From contig NZ_BNAL01000028.1 of NCBI RefSeq assembly GCF_014653275.1, positions 1-34,199 of the forward strand: a stretch of DNA of 34,199 nucleotides, in the 5' to 3' direction. Source of the stretch: Deinococcus piscis. GTDB lineage: Bacteria; Deinococcota; Deinococci; Deinococcales; Deinococcaceae. The notes under the pieces were generated by a model. That model ran no database searches and was not told the DNA's origin. It saw only the letters and a list, made by a program, of their open reading frames with translations. The first letter of the stretch is position 1, and every line of letters begins with the position of its first letter. A program made the position numbers and the translations under genes. Shown here piece after piece: positions 7,074-15,559 of the stretch.

Positions 7074-9353
7074 TCAGCGGGCCACGTTCAGCGCCTGCGG
7101 CAGCCGCAGCCACAGCACTTCGGTGTCGTCCTTCACGTCTGCGCCGCGCCCGCCGGTGGCCGGGTAATTGTTGTCGTTGGCGACCAGAATGGTGTTCTTG
7201 TCGAGCACCAGCACGTTTTCGATGGTGAAGAAGGGGAAACCCAGCACGCCACTGACACTGTTGGGTGAGAGCTGTTGCGGGTCGGCCAGGTTCATCAGGT
7301 CAGCGACCAGCGTTTTGTGGATGGTGCCGTCCGCGTTCTGGCGGGCCAGGTCCAGCAGGTAGATGCGCTTAACGCGGGCGGCTGCGCCCTGCTTGTTGTC
7401 GCGCTCAATCACCAGATACTGCGTGTCGTTCACAGCGGCCAGGTCACCGATGGCTTCGGCTCCCTCGTCCAGGCGCAGGCGGCCCGCCAGCTTCCATTGG
7501 CGGGTAGCCAGGTCAAAGGCGTGCAGGCGCAGGGTACCCGCTTCATCGCCCTGCACAGCCTTTTCGAGCAGCGCATACAAGGTCTTGCCGCTGGGGCTGA
7601 TGGCGAGGCCCTCATAGCCGCCGCTGGCAGGCAGGTTGGACGCATTCGGCTGACCGCCAGCGAAGGCAGGATTTTGCGGGCTGCGCACCTGAGCCGCCGT
7701 GTATTCCCGGGCCACTTCTGCGCCGGTGGCAGGGAAATCGGTAAAGAAGCCGTCCACCCCAGCCCGCAGCGCCTGACGCATTTCAGCTTTGGGGTCGCCG
7801 CCGTAGCAGGGCAGCAGGTAGGTTGGTTCGTTGCGGAGCGTCCAGATGTGCAGCGGCAGGCCAGCGGCGTGGGCGCGGCTTACAAAGTCCGTCACCTGGC
7901 ATTTTTCGTCAATCACCCAGCGTTTGTAGGGGCCGACTGCATCGGCATAACTGGCAATTTCGCGCAGGCCCGCGTCCGAGAGCATGTCGGTAGAGGTGCG
8001 CGGGTCACCTGCCGCCTTGAGGTCATAGGCGGGTTCGTCAGGGCTGCTCACCAGCTGCACCAGCGGGATATTCACGCCCGCCTTGGGCATGATGGCGCTG
8101 TTCAGCTCTTTGAGGTTCCCCACCTCAAACGACTGAATGTAGATGCGGGCCGGGTCGGTGAACTGTTCGCGCACCAGCGTGTCAATGAGCAGCTGGCTGG
8201 TGTTGAACCCGGCCACCTCGCGCATGTAGGTGGGGTGCTTGGTCTCGGGGTAGATGCCGACCTTGCGGCCCGACTTCGCTTCTTCCTCACGCACCAGCGC
8301 AATCACTTCCGCGAGGGTGGGAATCTCGAACTGACCGTCGTAGGCGGTGCCGCGCAGCTTGGGCAGGCGCTCTACGGCTTTCAGGGTCTTCAGCTCGGCC
8401 AGGGTGAAGTCTTCCACGAAGTAGCCGCGCACCGGCACGCCGTCCAGCGTCTTGGTGGTCAGGCGGTCACGGAATTCGGGGCGGCTGTGAACATCGGCGG
8501 TGGCTTCGGTCACTTTGTCATCTGCGCCCACCATGGCAATCACGGGTTCATGGCGGGCCACCAGCACGCCGTCTTTGGTCACCACCAGGTCCGGCTCGAT
8601 AAAGTTGGCCCCCGCCGCAATCGCCTCACGGTAAGCGGCCAGTGTGTGCTCAGGCCGGGTGCCCGAGCTGCCCCGGTGGCCGACCACCACGGGGGGTTTG
8701 CCGTTCAGGGTAGGGAGGCCAGGCAGGTTGGGCGTGGCAATGGGAGCTTCCAGCAGCTTGCCATCCGCGCTGAAGTGCAGCAGGTAAGGGCCGAACTCGT
8801 CCCCAACCCACAGCGTGCCGTCGGGAGCCACCACGAAACCTTCGGGGTCAAAGTCCGCGCCCGTCAGCAGACGCCCTTCGCTGTCCTCATTCACGATGCG
8901 GAAGGGAATGCGCCGGTCCGGGTCGCGGAGCTGCACCGACTGCCCCACCTGCGGCACGCTGCCAGGGCGGGTCTGCCCCTCAAAGCCCACGCGGTACAGC
9001 CGCAGCAGATAGTCCGCCGAGTTGGCCCTGGAGCCGAAGCCGTTGTCGCTCAGGAACAGGTAAGAACCGTCACGCAGGCGCTGCACACCGCTGAACCCCT
9101 GCACGGGCTGCCCCTGAAAGCGGGCCTCGCCGCGCAGGCCTTCGCCGTTCCAGGCCCCACTGGCCGGGCCACCGGCAAAGGTATCGGCGGGCAATTCGGC
9201 GTAGCCTACCAGGGTCACGCGGCCCACAGTGGCTGGTGCCGAGGCCGGGCTGGCAGCGGCTGGAGCAACAGCAGGCACGCCACCGCCGGCCACTGTGGCC
9301 AGGGCGCTGGACAGCGAGGCGGTCAGCAGCGTGGTCAGGGTCAGGTTTCTCAT
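7074..9353 (-). CDS. Secreted esterase-like phytase domain with inserted glycerophosphodiester phosphodiesterase
   Basis: A 759-aa exported protein. Residues 1-30 form a signal peptide (basic start, hydrophobic core, Ala-rich end) followed by an Ala/Pro linker. Residues about 45-215 read as the first half of the esterase-like phytase propeller (FSGVQRLRDGSYLFLSDNGFG; DFDPEGFVVAPDGTLWVGDEFGPY). Residues about 221-545 are a complete GDPD domain, with GHRG at 225-228, the IEPDLVVTKDG metal site near 252-262 and H268; it would cleave glycerophosphodiesters to glycerol-3-phosphate and an alcohol. Residues about 575-759 return to the phytase-like half (GGYEGLAISPSGKTLYALLE). So the GDPD barrel is inserted inside the propeller. 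It is likely a phosphate scavenger at the cell surface. The start has only CAGGG immediately before it, so the exact initiation site is uncertain. Confidence 0.85.
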   Translation of the reverse strand: MRNLTLTTLLTASLSSALATVAGGGVPAVAPAAASPASAPATVGRVTLVGYAELPADTFAGGPASGAWNGEGLRGEARFQGQPVQGFSGVQRLRDGSYLFLSDNGFGSRANSADYLLRLYRVGFEGQTRPGSVPQVGQSVQLRDPDRRIPFRIVNEDSEGRLLTGADFDPEGFVVAPDGTLWVGDEFGPYLLHFSADGKLLEAPIATPNLPGLPTLNGKPPVVVGHRGSSGTRPEHTLAAYREAIAAGANFIEPDLVVTKDGVLVARHEPVIAMVGADDKVTEATADVHSRPEFRDRLTTKTLDGVPVRGYFVEDFTLAELKTLKAVERLPKLRGTAYDGQFEIPTLAEVIALVREEEAKSGRKVGIYPETKHPTYMREVAGFNTSQLLIDTLVREQFTDPARIYIQSFEVGNLKELNSAIMPKAGVNIPLVQLVSSPDEPAYDLKAAGDPRTSTDMLSDAGLREIASYADAVGPYKRWVIDEKCQVTDFVSRAHAAGLPLHIWTLRNEPTYLLPCYGGDPKAEMRQALRAGVDGFFTDFPATGAEVAREYTAAQVRSPQNPAFAGGQPNASNLPASGGYEGLAISPSGKTLYALLEKAVQGDEAGTLRLHAFDLATRQWKLAGRLRLDEGAEAIGDLAAVNDTQYLVIERDNKQGAAARVKRIYLLDLARQNADGTIHKTLVADLMNLADPQQLSPNSVSGVLGFPFFTIENVLVLDKNTILVANDNNYPATGGRGADVKDDTEVLWLRLPQALNVAR

Positions 9354-9458
9354 CCCTGAAATGATGGCGGTGAATTGTCAGGCGGGCATCAATCGGGGCA
9401 GCGTGGCTGGTGGGGGCGGTCTGCGCCCCATTCTTCACGCCAGCTTAAGTGCAGAAAG

Positions 9459-10148
9459 TTAGGCCTGCACGCCAAAGAAGCTGCCCACCAGGGCGCTCAG
9501 CGCCATCGCCGCCGCGCCCCACAGGGTGACGCGCAGCGCGCCTTTCCAGATGGATGCGCCGCCTGCATAAGCCGCCAGGGCTCCCAGCAACAGCAGGGCC
9601 AGCAGCGTGACCACCGTGACCCCCACGCCTACGATGTCATGCGGCAGCAGCACCGCCGCAATCACCGGAATAATGCCTCCCGCGACAAAAGCCAGCGCCG
9701 AGGCCAGGGCCGCCTGAAACGGCTGCGCCCGCAGCTCCTCGGTGATGCCCAGCTCCTCGCGGGCGTGCGTGCCCAAGGCGTCGGCAGCGGTCAACTGCTC
9801 GGCCACCTGCCGGGCCAGAGTCGGCTCCACGCCGCGCCCCACATAGATATCGGTCAGCTCCTGCAACTCGTACTCGGGTTGCTCGCGCAGCTCGCGGGCT
9901 TCCTTGGCGAGGTTGGCGTGCTCGGTGTCGGCCTGCGACTGCACCGAGACGTATTCGCCCGCCGCCATCGAAGTGGCCCCGGCCACCAGCGCCGCCACAC
10001 CGGCCAGCAGGATGGTGCCGGGAGTGGTGCCCGCCGCCGCTGCTATTCCCACCACGATGCTGGAGACCGAAACCACGCCGTCGTTGGCTCCCAGAACGGC
10101 GGCCCGCAGCCAGCCGATGCGGTCCGTGTTGTGATTTTCCTGATGCAT
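9459..10148 (-). CDS. VIT1/CCC1 family (Fe/Mn) transporter
   Basis: The N-terminal RIGWLRAAVLGANDGVVSVSS is the hallmark of the vacuolar iron transporter family, integral membrane proteins that move Fe2+ or Mn2+. A helix pair follows, then SMAAGEYVSVQSQADTE, a cytoplasmic Glu-rich segment of about 80 residues matching the metal-binding region of the family, and three C-terminal helices. Total length is about 229 aa. In-frame ATGs occur at 10169, 10160 and 10148. I prefer 10148 because it is closest to the conserved core and lies seven bases after TATGAC, but the box is imperfect. Manganese handling is important in radiation-resistant Deinococcus, so a Mn/Fe role is plausible but not shown by the sequence. 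Confidence 0.88.
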   Translation of the reverse strand: MHQENHNTDRIGWLRAAVLGANDGVVSVSSIVVGIAAAAGTTPGTILLAGVAALVAGATSMAAGEYVSVQSQADTEHANLAKEARELREQPEYELQELTDIYVGRGVEPTLARQVAEQLTAADALGTHAREELGITEELRAQPFQAALASALAFVAGGIIPVIAAVLLPHDIVGVGVTVVTLLALLLLGALAAYAGGASIWKGALRVTLWGAAAMALSALVGSFFGVQA

Positions 10149-10180
10149 TACTTGAGTCATAGGGCACATGCTGCCACGGC

Positions 10181-10825
10181 TCAGCCCAGAATGCGCCGCT
10201 GCAAGGCCAGCGCCACTGGCCTGAAACCGGCGCGGTGCACCTCACTCACGCCCAGCTCGGCCAGGGCGGCGCGGTGCTGGGGCGCTCCGTACCCCTTGTG
10301 GGAAGCGAAACCGTAGCCAGGGTACTCGGCGTCCAGCCGGGTCATCAGGGCGTCGCGCTCGGTTTTGGCGAGGATGCTGGCCGCGGCCACGCTGTAGCTC
10401 AGCGCGTCGGCGCGGGGCGGAGCCAGGATCGGCAGCGGGGTGCGCAGCCGCAGATAATCGGTGACCAGTGCTTGCGGCTCTGGGTCCAGTGCAGCCAGGG
10501 CGCGGGCCGCCGCTGCGTGGGTGGCTCCCAGAATATTGAGCTGCTCAATTTCATCCGGCCAGGCGTGCTCCACCGCCCAGGCCAGCGCCACGCGGCGCAC
10601 CTCGGCGGCCAGCTCAGTGCGGCGGGCGCTACCCAGCGCCTTGCTGTCGGCAAATGGCAGCTCCGCGCCCGTGTTGGGCAAAATCACGGCGGCCACCGTC
10701 ACCGGCCCCGCCCAGGCCCCGCGCCCAGCTTCATCTACCCCCGCCACCCGGAAATAGCCGCGCACCCAGTGCTGACGCTCCAGCGACCAGTCGGCGGAAA
10801 CAGCGGGCAGGCGGGCGTCGGTCAT
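10181..10825 (-). CDS. rnhB: Ribonuclease HII
   Basis: RNase HII cuts the RNA strand of RNA-DNA hybrids and removes single ribonucleotides from DNA. The active site is visible in YFRVAGVDEAGRGAWAGPVT (Asp-Glu pair), with DSKALGSARR downstream, the third acidic residue in ALVTDYLRL and SYSVAAASILAKTERD and SHKGYGAPQHRAAL toward the C-terminus. The 214-aa product from the ATG at 10825 is family-sized. TATGCT (10838-10833) lies seven bases before this ATG, supporting a leaderless start here rather than the in-frame ATG at 10837. It is divergent from rel across about 156 bases. Confidence 0.95.
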   Translation of the reverse strand: MTDARLPAVSADWSLERQHWVRGYFRVAGVDEAGRGAWAGPVTVAAVILPNTGAELPFADSKALGSARRTELAAEVRRVALAWAVEHAWPDEIEQLNILGATHAAAARALAALDPEPQALVTDYLRLRTPLPILAPPRADALSYSVAAASILAKTERDALMTRLDAEYPGYGFASHKGYGAPQHRAALAELGVSEVHRAGFRPVALALQRRILG

Positions 10826-10981
10826 GCGCCCCAGCATAGAACACTCGGCAAAAAAATAAACTCCTTTTCCGCAAGTGAAGCGCGTGCGAAATGCCCTGCA
10901 CGACGCGAAATGATGCCGTTCGGCCTTGCAAGGTGACGCAGCAAAGTAGAGGCGGCCAAGCGCGGCGCTATGCTGGGGAGC

Positions 10982-13261
10982 GTGCATGGGATGGAACATC
11001 TGCGCGGCCTGGTGGCGGAGCGGCCAGCAGCCGAACGCGACCTGATAGAGCGCGCCTACGACTTTGCCCGCGAGGCTCACGCAGGTGTGGTCCGCAAAAG
11101 CGGCGAGGAGTACATCACCCACCCGGTGGCTGTGGCAACCATTCTGGCCGAACTGGGCATGGACAGCACCAGCATCGCTGCTGGGCTGCTGCACGACACG
11201 GTGGAGGACGTGGACGGCGTGACCTTTGAGGTCATCACCGAGCAATTTGGCCCCGAGGTCAGCCGCATCGTGGAAGGCGAAACCAAGGTCAGCAAGCTGA
11301 GCAAGGCTGGCTCGCAGACCGCCGAGGTGAGCGACGACGGGCGCGACATGCAGGCCGAAAACCTGCGCCAGATGCTGATCGCCATGACCGACGACCTGCG
11401 AATCATCGTGGTCAAGCTGGCGGACCGGCTGCACAACATGCGCACCATGGACGCCATGCCCGCAGAGAAGCAAAAGCGCATCTCACGCGAGACGATGGAA
11501 GTCTTCGCGCCGCTGGCGCACCGCCTGGGCATCGGGCAGGTCAAATGGGAGCTGGAAGACCTCAGCTTCCGCTACCTGTATCCCGAGGAATACGCGGAAT
11601 TGCGCTCCCGCCTTCGGATGCAGCTGGACGAGCGCGACGGCATCGTCAAGGCGGCCGAAGAAAGCCTGCACTCGGCCCTAAAAGACGACCTGGAGCTGCC
11701 CGACTGGGTGGCCACCATCGACATTTCGGGGCGCTCCAAGCACCTGTGGAGCATCTTTGGCAAGATGCGGCGCGAGGGCAAAGCGCTGGAACAGATTTTT
11801 GACCTGATGGCGCTGCGGGTCATCCTGACGCCCCGGCCTATGGAAGCCCGCGAAGGCACCGACCCCGAGCGGCTGGCCCGCGCCGAGGAAACCCGCGAAA
11901 AGCGCATCTGCTACCACACCATTTCCATCGTTCACTCGCTGTGGACACCGCTGCCAGGCCGCTTCAAGGACTACATCGCCGTGCCCAAGCCCAACGGCTA
12001 CCAGTCGCTGCACACCACCGTCATCGGCAAAAGTGGGCAGCCGATAGAGATTCAGATTCGCTCGCTGCGAATGCACGAGGTGGCGGAATACGGCGTGGCC
12101 GCGCACTGGATGTACAAGCAGGGCGGGCAGCTGAACCAGCGCGAGCGCGACCAGTGGATTGACCAGCTGCGCGAGCTGCAAAACGAAGTGGGCGACGCCA
12201 CCGAGTACATGGACACCGTCAAGAACGATTTCCTGTCGCAGCGGGTACGCGTGTTCACGCCTAAGGGCCTGGCGATCAGCCTGACTGCGGGCAGCACGCC
12301 GGTGGACTTTGCCTACCACATTCACACCCGCATCGGAGAAACGATGGTGGGCGCACGGGTCAACGGCAAAATCGTGCCTCTCAGCCAGAAACTGCAAAAC
12401 GGTGACATGGTCGAAATCCTGACCAGCAAGAATGGCAAGCCCAGCAAGGACTGGCTGAACTTCGCTGGCACGCGCTCGGCCCGCACCAAGATTCGCTACT
12501 TTTTCCGCCAGGACGAGCGCCTCGGTGCATTGGCGCACGGACAGCAGATGCTGGAGCGCTACTTGCGTAAGCGCCAGCTGCCGGTCCGCAAACTGATGAG
12601 CATCAAAAAGCTGGAGGAGGCCGCGCAGAAGCTGGCCGGCAGCCGCAACCCCGACGAGCTGTTCTTGGCACTGCATGCGGGCAAAGTGACCACGTCCCAG
12701 GCCGCCCGCACGCTGGACCCCTCACTGACACTCAAAAAAGGTGCAGCGGAGCAAGTTTCAGCCCCCATAGCGACCAAAAGAGACAGCGGAGCGCCCACCG
12801 TGTACGTGGACGGCATGAGCACCGCCACCAAGCTAAGCCAGTGCTGCCAGCCGATCCGGGGTGACCAGATCATGGGCTACCTCACCCGGGGGCGCGGAGT
12901 CAGCATTCACCGCATTGATTGCCCCAACATGATCCGGCTGCTGGCCGATGAGCCGGAGCGCTGCGTCTCGGCGTCGTGGAATACCCGCTCAGAGGAGCGC
13001 TTTGAGGTCAACTTGGATGTGGTGGCCCCTGACCGGGACGGTCTGCTGGCCGATATTCTCAGTGTGCTGGCCCGCAACCGCCAAAGCCCGCTGCGCTTCG
13101 AAGCGTTCGTGGACGCGGAGCAAGCGGCGCACATCTGCCTGCGGCTGGATTTCGGCAGCAACCCGGAGATGACCAGCCTGCTTGATGAACTGCGCACCGT
13201 CAGCGGCGTTGAAGAGATTCGCCGCACACGCGGCTTTGGTCAGACGGCCCTGAACGAATAA
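10982..13261 (+). CDS. rel: Bifunctional (p)ppGpp synthetase/hydrolase
   Basis: Rel makes and degrades (p)ppGpp, the stringent-response alarmone. In order: HD hydrolase domain (LLHDTVEDV near 69-77, KLADRLHNMRTM near 145-155); synthetase domain with GRSKHLWSIFGKM and GRFKDYIAVPKPNGYQSLHT near 326-345; TGS domain about 422-482; a conserved-Cys region (LSQCCQPIRGD); and a C-terminal ACT domain. The RFKD motif is the RxKD form of bifunctional Rel/SpoT enzymes, not the ExDD form of RelA. About 20 extra residues (roughly 285-308) lie between VILTPRP and the YHTISIVHSLW strand compared with standard Rel enzymes. The GTG at 10982 is seven bases after TATGCT (10969-10974), fitting a leaderless start; the in-frame ATGs at 10970 and 10991 are alternatives. 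Length 759 aa. Confidence 0.95.
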   Translation: MHGMEHLRGLVAERPAAERDLIERAYDFAREAHAGVVRKSGEEYITHPVAVATILAELGMDSTSIAAGLLHDTVEDVDGVTFEVITEQFGPEVSRIVEGETKVSKLSKAGSQTAEVSDDGRDMQAENLRQMLIAMTDDLRIIVVKLADRLHNMRTMDAMPAEKQKRISRETMEVFAPLAHRLGIGQVKWELEDLSFRYLYPEEYAELRSRLRMQLDERDGIVKAAEESLHSALKDDLELPDWVATIDISGRSKHLWSIFGKMRREGKALEQIFDLMALRVILTPRPMEAREGTDPERLARAEETREKRICYHTISIVHSLWTPLPGRFKDYIAVPKPNGYQSLHTTVIGKSGQPIEIQIRSLRMHEVAEYGVAAHWMYKQGGQLNQRERDQWIDQLRELQNEVGDATEYMDTVKNDFLSQRVRVFTPKGLAISLTAGSTPVDFAYHIHTRIGETMVGARVNGKIVPLSQKLQNGDMVEILTSKNGKPSKDWLNFAGTRSARTKIRYFFRQDERLGALAHGQQMLERYLRKRQLPVRKLMSIKKLEEAAQKLAGSRNPDELFLALHAGKVTTSQAARTLDPSLTLKKGAAEQVSAPIATKRDSGAPTVYVDGMSTATKLSQCCQPIRGDQIMGYLTRGRGVSIHRIDCPNMIRLLADEPERCVSASWNTRSEERFEVNLDVVAPDRDGLLADILSVLARNRQSPLRFEAFVDAEQAAHICLRLDFGSNPEMTSLLDELRTVSGVEEIRRTRGFGQTALNE

Positions 13262-13350
13262 GAGGGCCTGCGGGGGATTCGGCGCTGCTTGAGTGAAGGG
13301 AGACCAGCGCACTCCGTATCCCTGGTGCCAGGCGACCCAGACCGCTACGA

Positions 13351-13385
13351 GAAAAGCGCCGCCCACCAATGGTGCGGGCGGCGCT
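13351..13385 (-). terminator. Terminator of the HAMP protein gene
   Basis: Read leftward, AGCGCCGCCC (13385-13376) pairs perfectly with GGGCGGCGCT (13364-13355) around 11 bases, followed by TTTTC. It lies about 80 bases beyond the HAMP gene stop, after the tandem repeats. Confidence 0.8.
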
Positions 13386-13407
13386 CTGTCAGGGGCGTGA
13401 GCAGCCA

Positions 13408-13489
13408 GGCTAGCGCTTGCGGCGGCGTGAGCGGCAGGCTAGCGCTTGCGGCGGCGTGAGCGGCAGGCTAGCGCTTGCGGCGGCGCAGG
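13408..13489. repeat. 29-bp tandem repeat at the 3' end of the HAMP gene
   Basis: Three units begin at 13408, 13437 and 13466, exactly 29 bases apart. The first two are identical, and the third matches for its first ~20 bases before running into coding sequence. Each unit contains the reverse complement of the terminal Arg-Lys-Arg-stop codons, so the end of the gene and its stop codon appear to have been duplicated twice into the 3' untranslated region. Replication slippage is the simplest explanation. Confidence 0.88.
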
Positions 13490-14961
13490 CGGTCCATGGC
13501 CGCGCTGAGGCTCAGGCGCATGCGTTCCAGAGCCTGTGCCAGATCGCCCAGCTCGTCATTGGCCTCGGCGCGCACCGGCTGGCTCAGGTCACCCGAGCTG
13601 ATGGCATCGGCAGCCCGCACCAGGCGCTGCACTGGCGAGAGCAGGGCCTGCGCGGCGCGGCGGGCCCACAGCGCAGTCAGGCCCAGCAGCAGCAGGGAGG
13701 CCAGGACCCAGGGAGGAACCACACGGCCCAGGCTGCTCGTATAAGGCACGCCTACCGTCACCTGAGTTGCTGACGTGGTGCCGGCGTCTACAGCCTGTCC
13801 TCCAGCCTGGCCAACCAGGTAGGATTCACCGCTACGGAACACCCCGTTGGCCCCGCTGCCTTGCCACTTGGCAAAAGCTTGTTGCAGGGCCTGTGCCTGC
13901 TCATCTTGGACATCGCTTGCAAAATAGGTGGGGCCACCGGGGAAACTCACCTGCAGAAACCCGATCTTGTCATCATCCACCAGGGTCCGCAGTTGGCTTT
14001 GCAAGGTGGGAGCGTCGGCAGCCGCCGACAAGGTGGTGCTCAGGGTGTGGGCCAGGGTATCGGCCTGTGCAGTTGTGCGGCTACGTTCGGCGGCTGGCAG
14101 CAGAAGCAAGAGCAGCAGCAGCGACAGCAGCGACAGTGCCGCAGTAGGCAGCAGTGAAGTCAGGAGCAGCTCACGCCCCAGGCTGCGGCGGGGCCCGCTC
14201 ACCATGGGGAGCGCGGCGCCATCCGCCACGTCCATAAAGCTGGTAGCCAGGGGCGCTGGGGTTACTTCCACACCTGACTGCACCGGCACATCCACTTTCA
14301 GCGAGTCGGCGAAGTCAGCCCAGACATCTTCGCTGGCGTCCGCTGGGCGGCGGTCTGCTGCCGCACTCCCGCCCAATTCCTGAGTGAAACTGGCCCACTC
14401 ATCCACCGCACCCGCGTCTTTGCGGTCTGCACGGTCTGAGGCCAGCGCAACAGTGCCTGGCACCGCGCTAAAGACCTGGGTGTGGCCTGCGCCCTGAGCA
14501 GCACTCTCCCCAAACGGGTCTGTGCCGAAAGGGTCACTTCCAAAGGGAGCGCCGCCGAAAGTATCGGTTCCAAACGGGTCAGCCGCGAAGGGAGCTGCGC
14601 TGAACGGGTCTGCTGCGCCAGCACTGGCACCAAATGGATCAGCATGAGGGCTGAATGCACCTGAATCCGTCCCTGGAACCGGCCCCTGTGCCGCTCCAAC
14701 ATGGACTGCACCTGAAAGGCTGCTGATTTCGCCTTCCTCGGGCACTTCTTCCAGGTTGACTGCTGCGCCCACCGCGCTATAGATACCCAGGAGCTTTTCG
14801 GCTTTGGCGCGGGTGGTGGGCTTGAGCAAACGCCCTGAGCGGCGGCCCGCCAGCTTGCCAGCAGCAGCAGCGCTCAGTCCCAGCCGCTGCGAGAGCTGCT
14901 GCTCCAGCTCGGCGCGGACCTCATCCTGAACAGGGTGCTGAATGACTACGGTGTACTTCAT
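13468..14961 (-). CDS. Membrane protein with C-terminal HAMP domain and DPF repeats
   Basis: Function unknown. The 497-aa protein has an N-terminal globular domain (1-73) resembling short alpha/beta modules of L7/L12-like character. Residues 105-150 form a DPFG-type repeat with DPF at 108, 118, 128, 143 and 148 plus APF/TFG variants. Two similar acidic motifs follow, DEWASFTQEL (187-196) and EDVWADFADSL (211-221). A long Leu-rich membrane helix (about 264-290), an extracytoplasmic region of about 125 residues, a second helix (about 416-433) and a HAMP domain (about 434-486) come next, and the protein ends in a basic RLRRRKR tail. No kinase, methyl-accepting or cyclase domain follows the HAMP, which is unusual. 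The start at 14961 has AAGGAAGGAAAGC just upstream. The two genes upstream on the same strand may be partners. Confidence 0.85.
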   Translation of the reverse strand: MKYTVVIQHPVQDEVRAELEQQLSQRLGLSAAAAGKLAGRRSGRLLKPTTRAKAEKLLGIYSAVGAAVNLEEVPEEGEISSLSGAVHVGAAQGPVPGTDSGAFSPHADPFGASAGAADPFSAAPFAADPFGTDTFGGAPFGSDPFGTDPFGESAAQGAGHTQVFSAVPGTVALASDRADRKDAGAVDEWASFTQELGGSAAADRRPADASEDVWADFADSLKVDVPVQSGVEVTPAPLATSFMDVADGAALPMVSGPRRSLGRELLLTSLLPTAALSLLSLLLLLLLLPAAERSRTTAQADTLAHTLSTTLSAAADAPTLQSQLRTLVDDDKIGFLQVSFPGGPTYFASDVQDEQAQALQQAFAKWQGSGANGVFRSGESYLVGQAGGQAVDAGTTSATQVTVGVPYTSSLGRVVPPWVLASLLLLGLTALWARRAAQALLSPVQRLVRAADAISSGDLSQPVRAEANDELGDLAQALERMRLSLSAAMDRLRRRKR

Positions 14962-15053
14962 GCTTTCCTTCCTTTACCTGGCTGTCGCCCGGTCTGGCTT
15001 AGCCGACATAACCTCAAACTGTGTGACATGCCCAGGAATCCCCGACCCCGGCC

Positions 15054-15068
15054 CCACTGGAACAGTGG
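15054..15068. repeat. Short inverted repeat upstream of the HAMP gene
   Basis: CCACTG, GAA, CAGTGG: a perfect 6-bp dyad about 95 bases before the HAMP gene start in the 190-base gap. It could be an operator or a processing hairpin. No T-tract follows on the minus strand, so it is not a good terminator for the gene ending at 15152. Confidence 0.3.
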
Positions 15069-15151
15069 TTCTAGCTTAGGGTCCACCGTCTGACCACTTA
15101 GGCACAGTCCGGCAGCCACAGGATAAAATCCCCGCCGCACCAGAACCCGTC

Positions 15152-15559
15152 TCAGGCCAGCCCCTGATCACGTGCCAGGTGGGCAAAAGCGCTGCGCTGC
15201 TGTGGTTCCAACTCCTGCGAAATTCGTTGGAACACCGTTCCAGCACGTGGCGCTGGCCCTAGCTCCTCTACCGCTTCTTCCACAAGTACCCCAGCAATCG
15301 GACCAATCAAGCTGCCCAGCACCCGCGTAATCTCCTGCTGAAGACTGGCGTCCACAGGGCGCATCAGGCGCTGGTGGCTCTCGGCGCGGCCAGCCGCTTC
15401 GGCCAGCGCCTGGGCCACCTCGTCCTCACTGACTCCAGCCAGGCGGGCCACTTCCGCCGCCGACAAGTGCCCGTCGATCAGGTCCAGTACTTTCCAGGTA
15501 CGGTAGGGCAGCGGCGTCTCGTCGCTCAGCTCCTGGGGCCAGACTGGGGGGCGGGTCAT
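15152..15559 (-). CDS. Small protein: winged-helix-like N-terminus plus GPIA-type C-terminal domain
   Basis: A 135-aa cytoplasmic protein. Residues about 17-60 (YRTWKVLDLIDGHLSAAEVA, then RLAGVSEDEVAQALAEA) look like a helix-turn-helix of the kind that reads out a stage or state of a signalling protein. Residues about 70-135 (SLIGPIAGVLVEEAVEELG, then a helix ending RSAFAHLARDQGLA) resemble the small domain annotated as DUF8082, often seen attached to signalling proteins; that name is from memory. The ATG at 15559 overlaps the stop of the upstream gene as ATGA, so the two are translationally coupled and their products probably act together. It is followed after 190 bases by the HAMP gene. Confidence 0.75.
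   Translation of the reverse strand: MTRPPVWPQELSDETPLPYRTWKVLDLIDGHLSAAEVARLAGVSEDEVAQALAEAAGRAESHQRLMRPVDASLQQEITRVLGSLIGPIAGVLVEEAVEELGPAPRAGTVFQRISQELEPQQRSAFAHLARDQGLA

Noticed and set aside
7275..9359. 694-aa plus-strand frame over the GDPD-hybrid gene
   Set aside because: No domain or signal; the minus strand carries signal peptide, GDPD and phytase-like motifs.
10924..10933. CCTTGCAAGG palindrome between rnhB and rel
   Set aside because: Perfect but short, and not placed relative to either promoter in a telling way; could be chance.
13408..13489. CRISPR-like repeats
   Set aside because: The units are directly adjacent with no spacers and derive from a gene end; no cas genes nearby.
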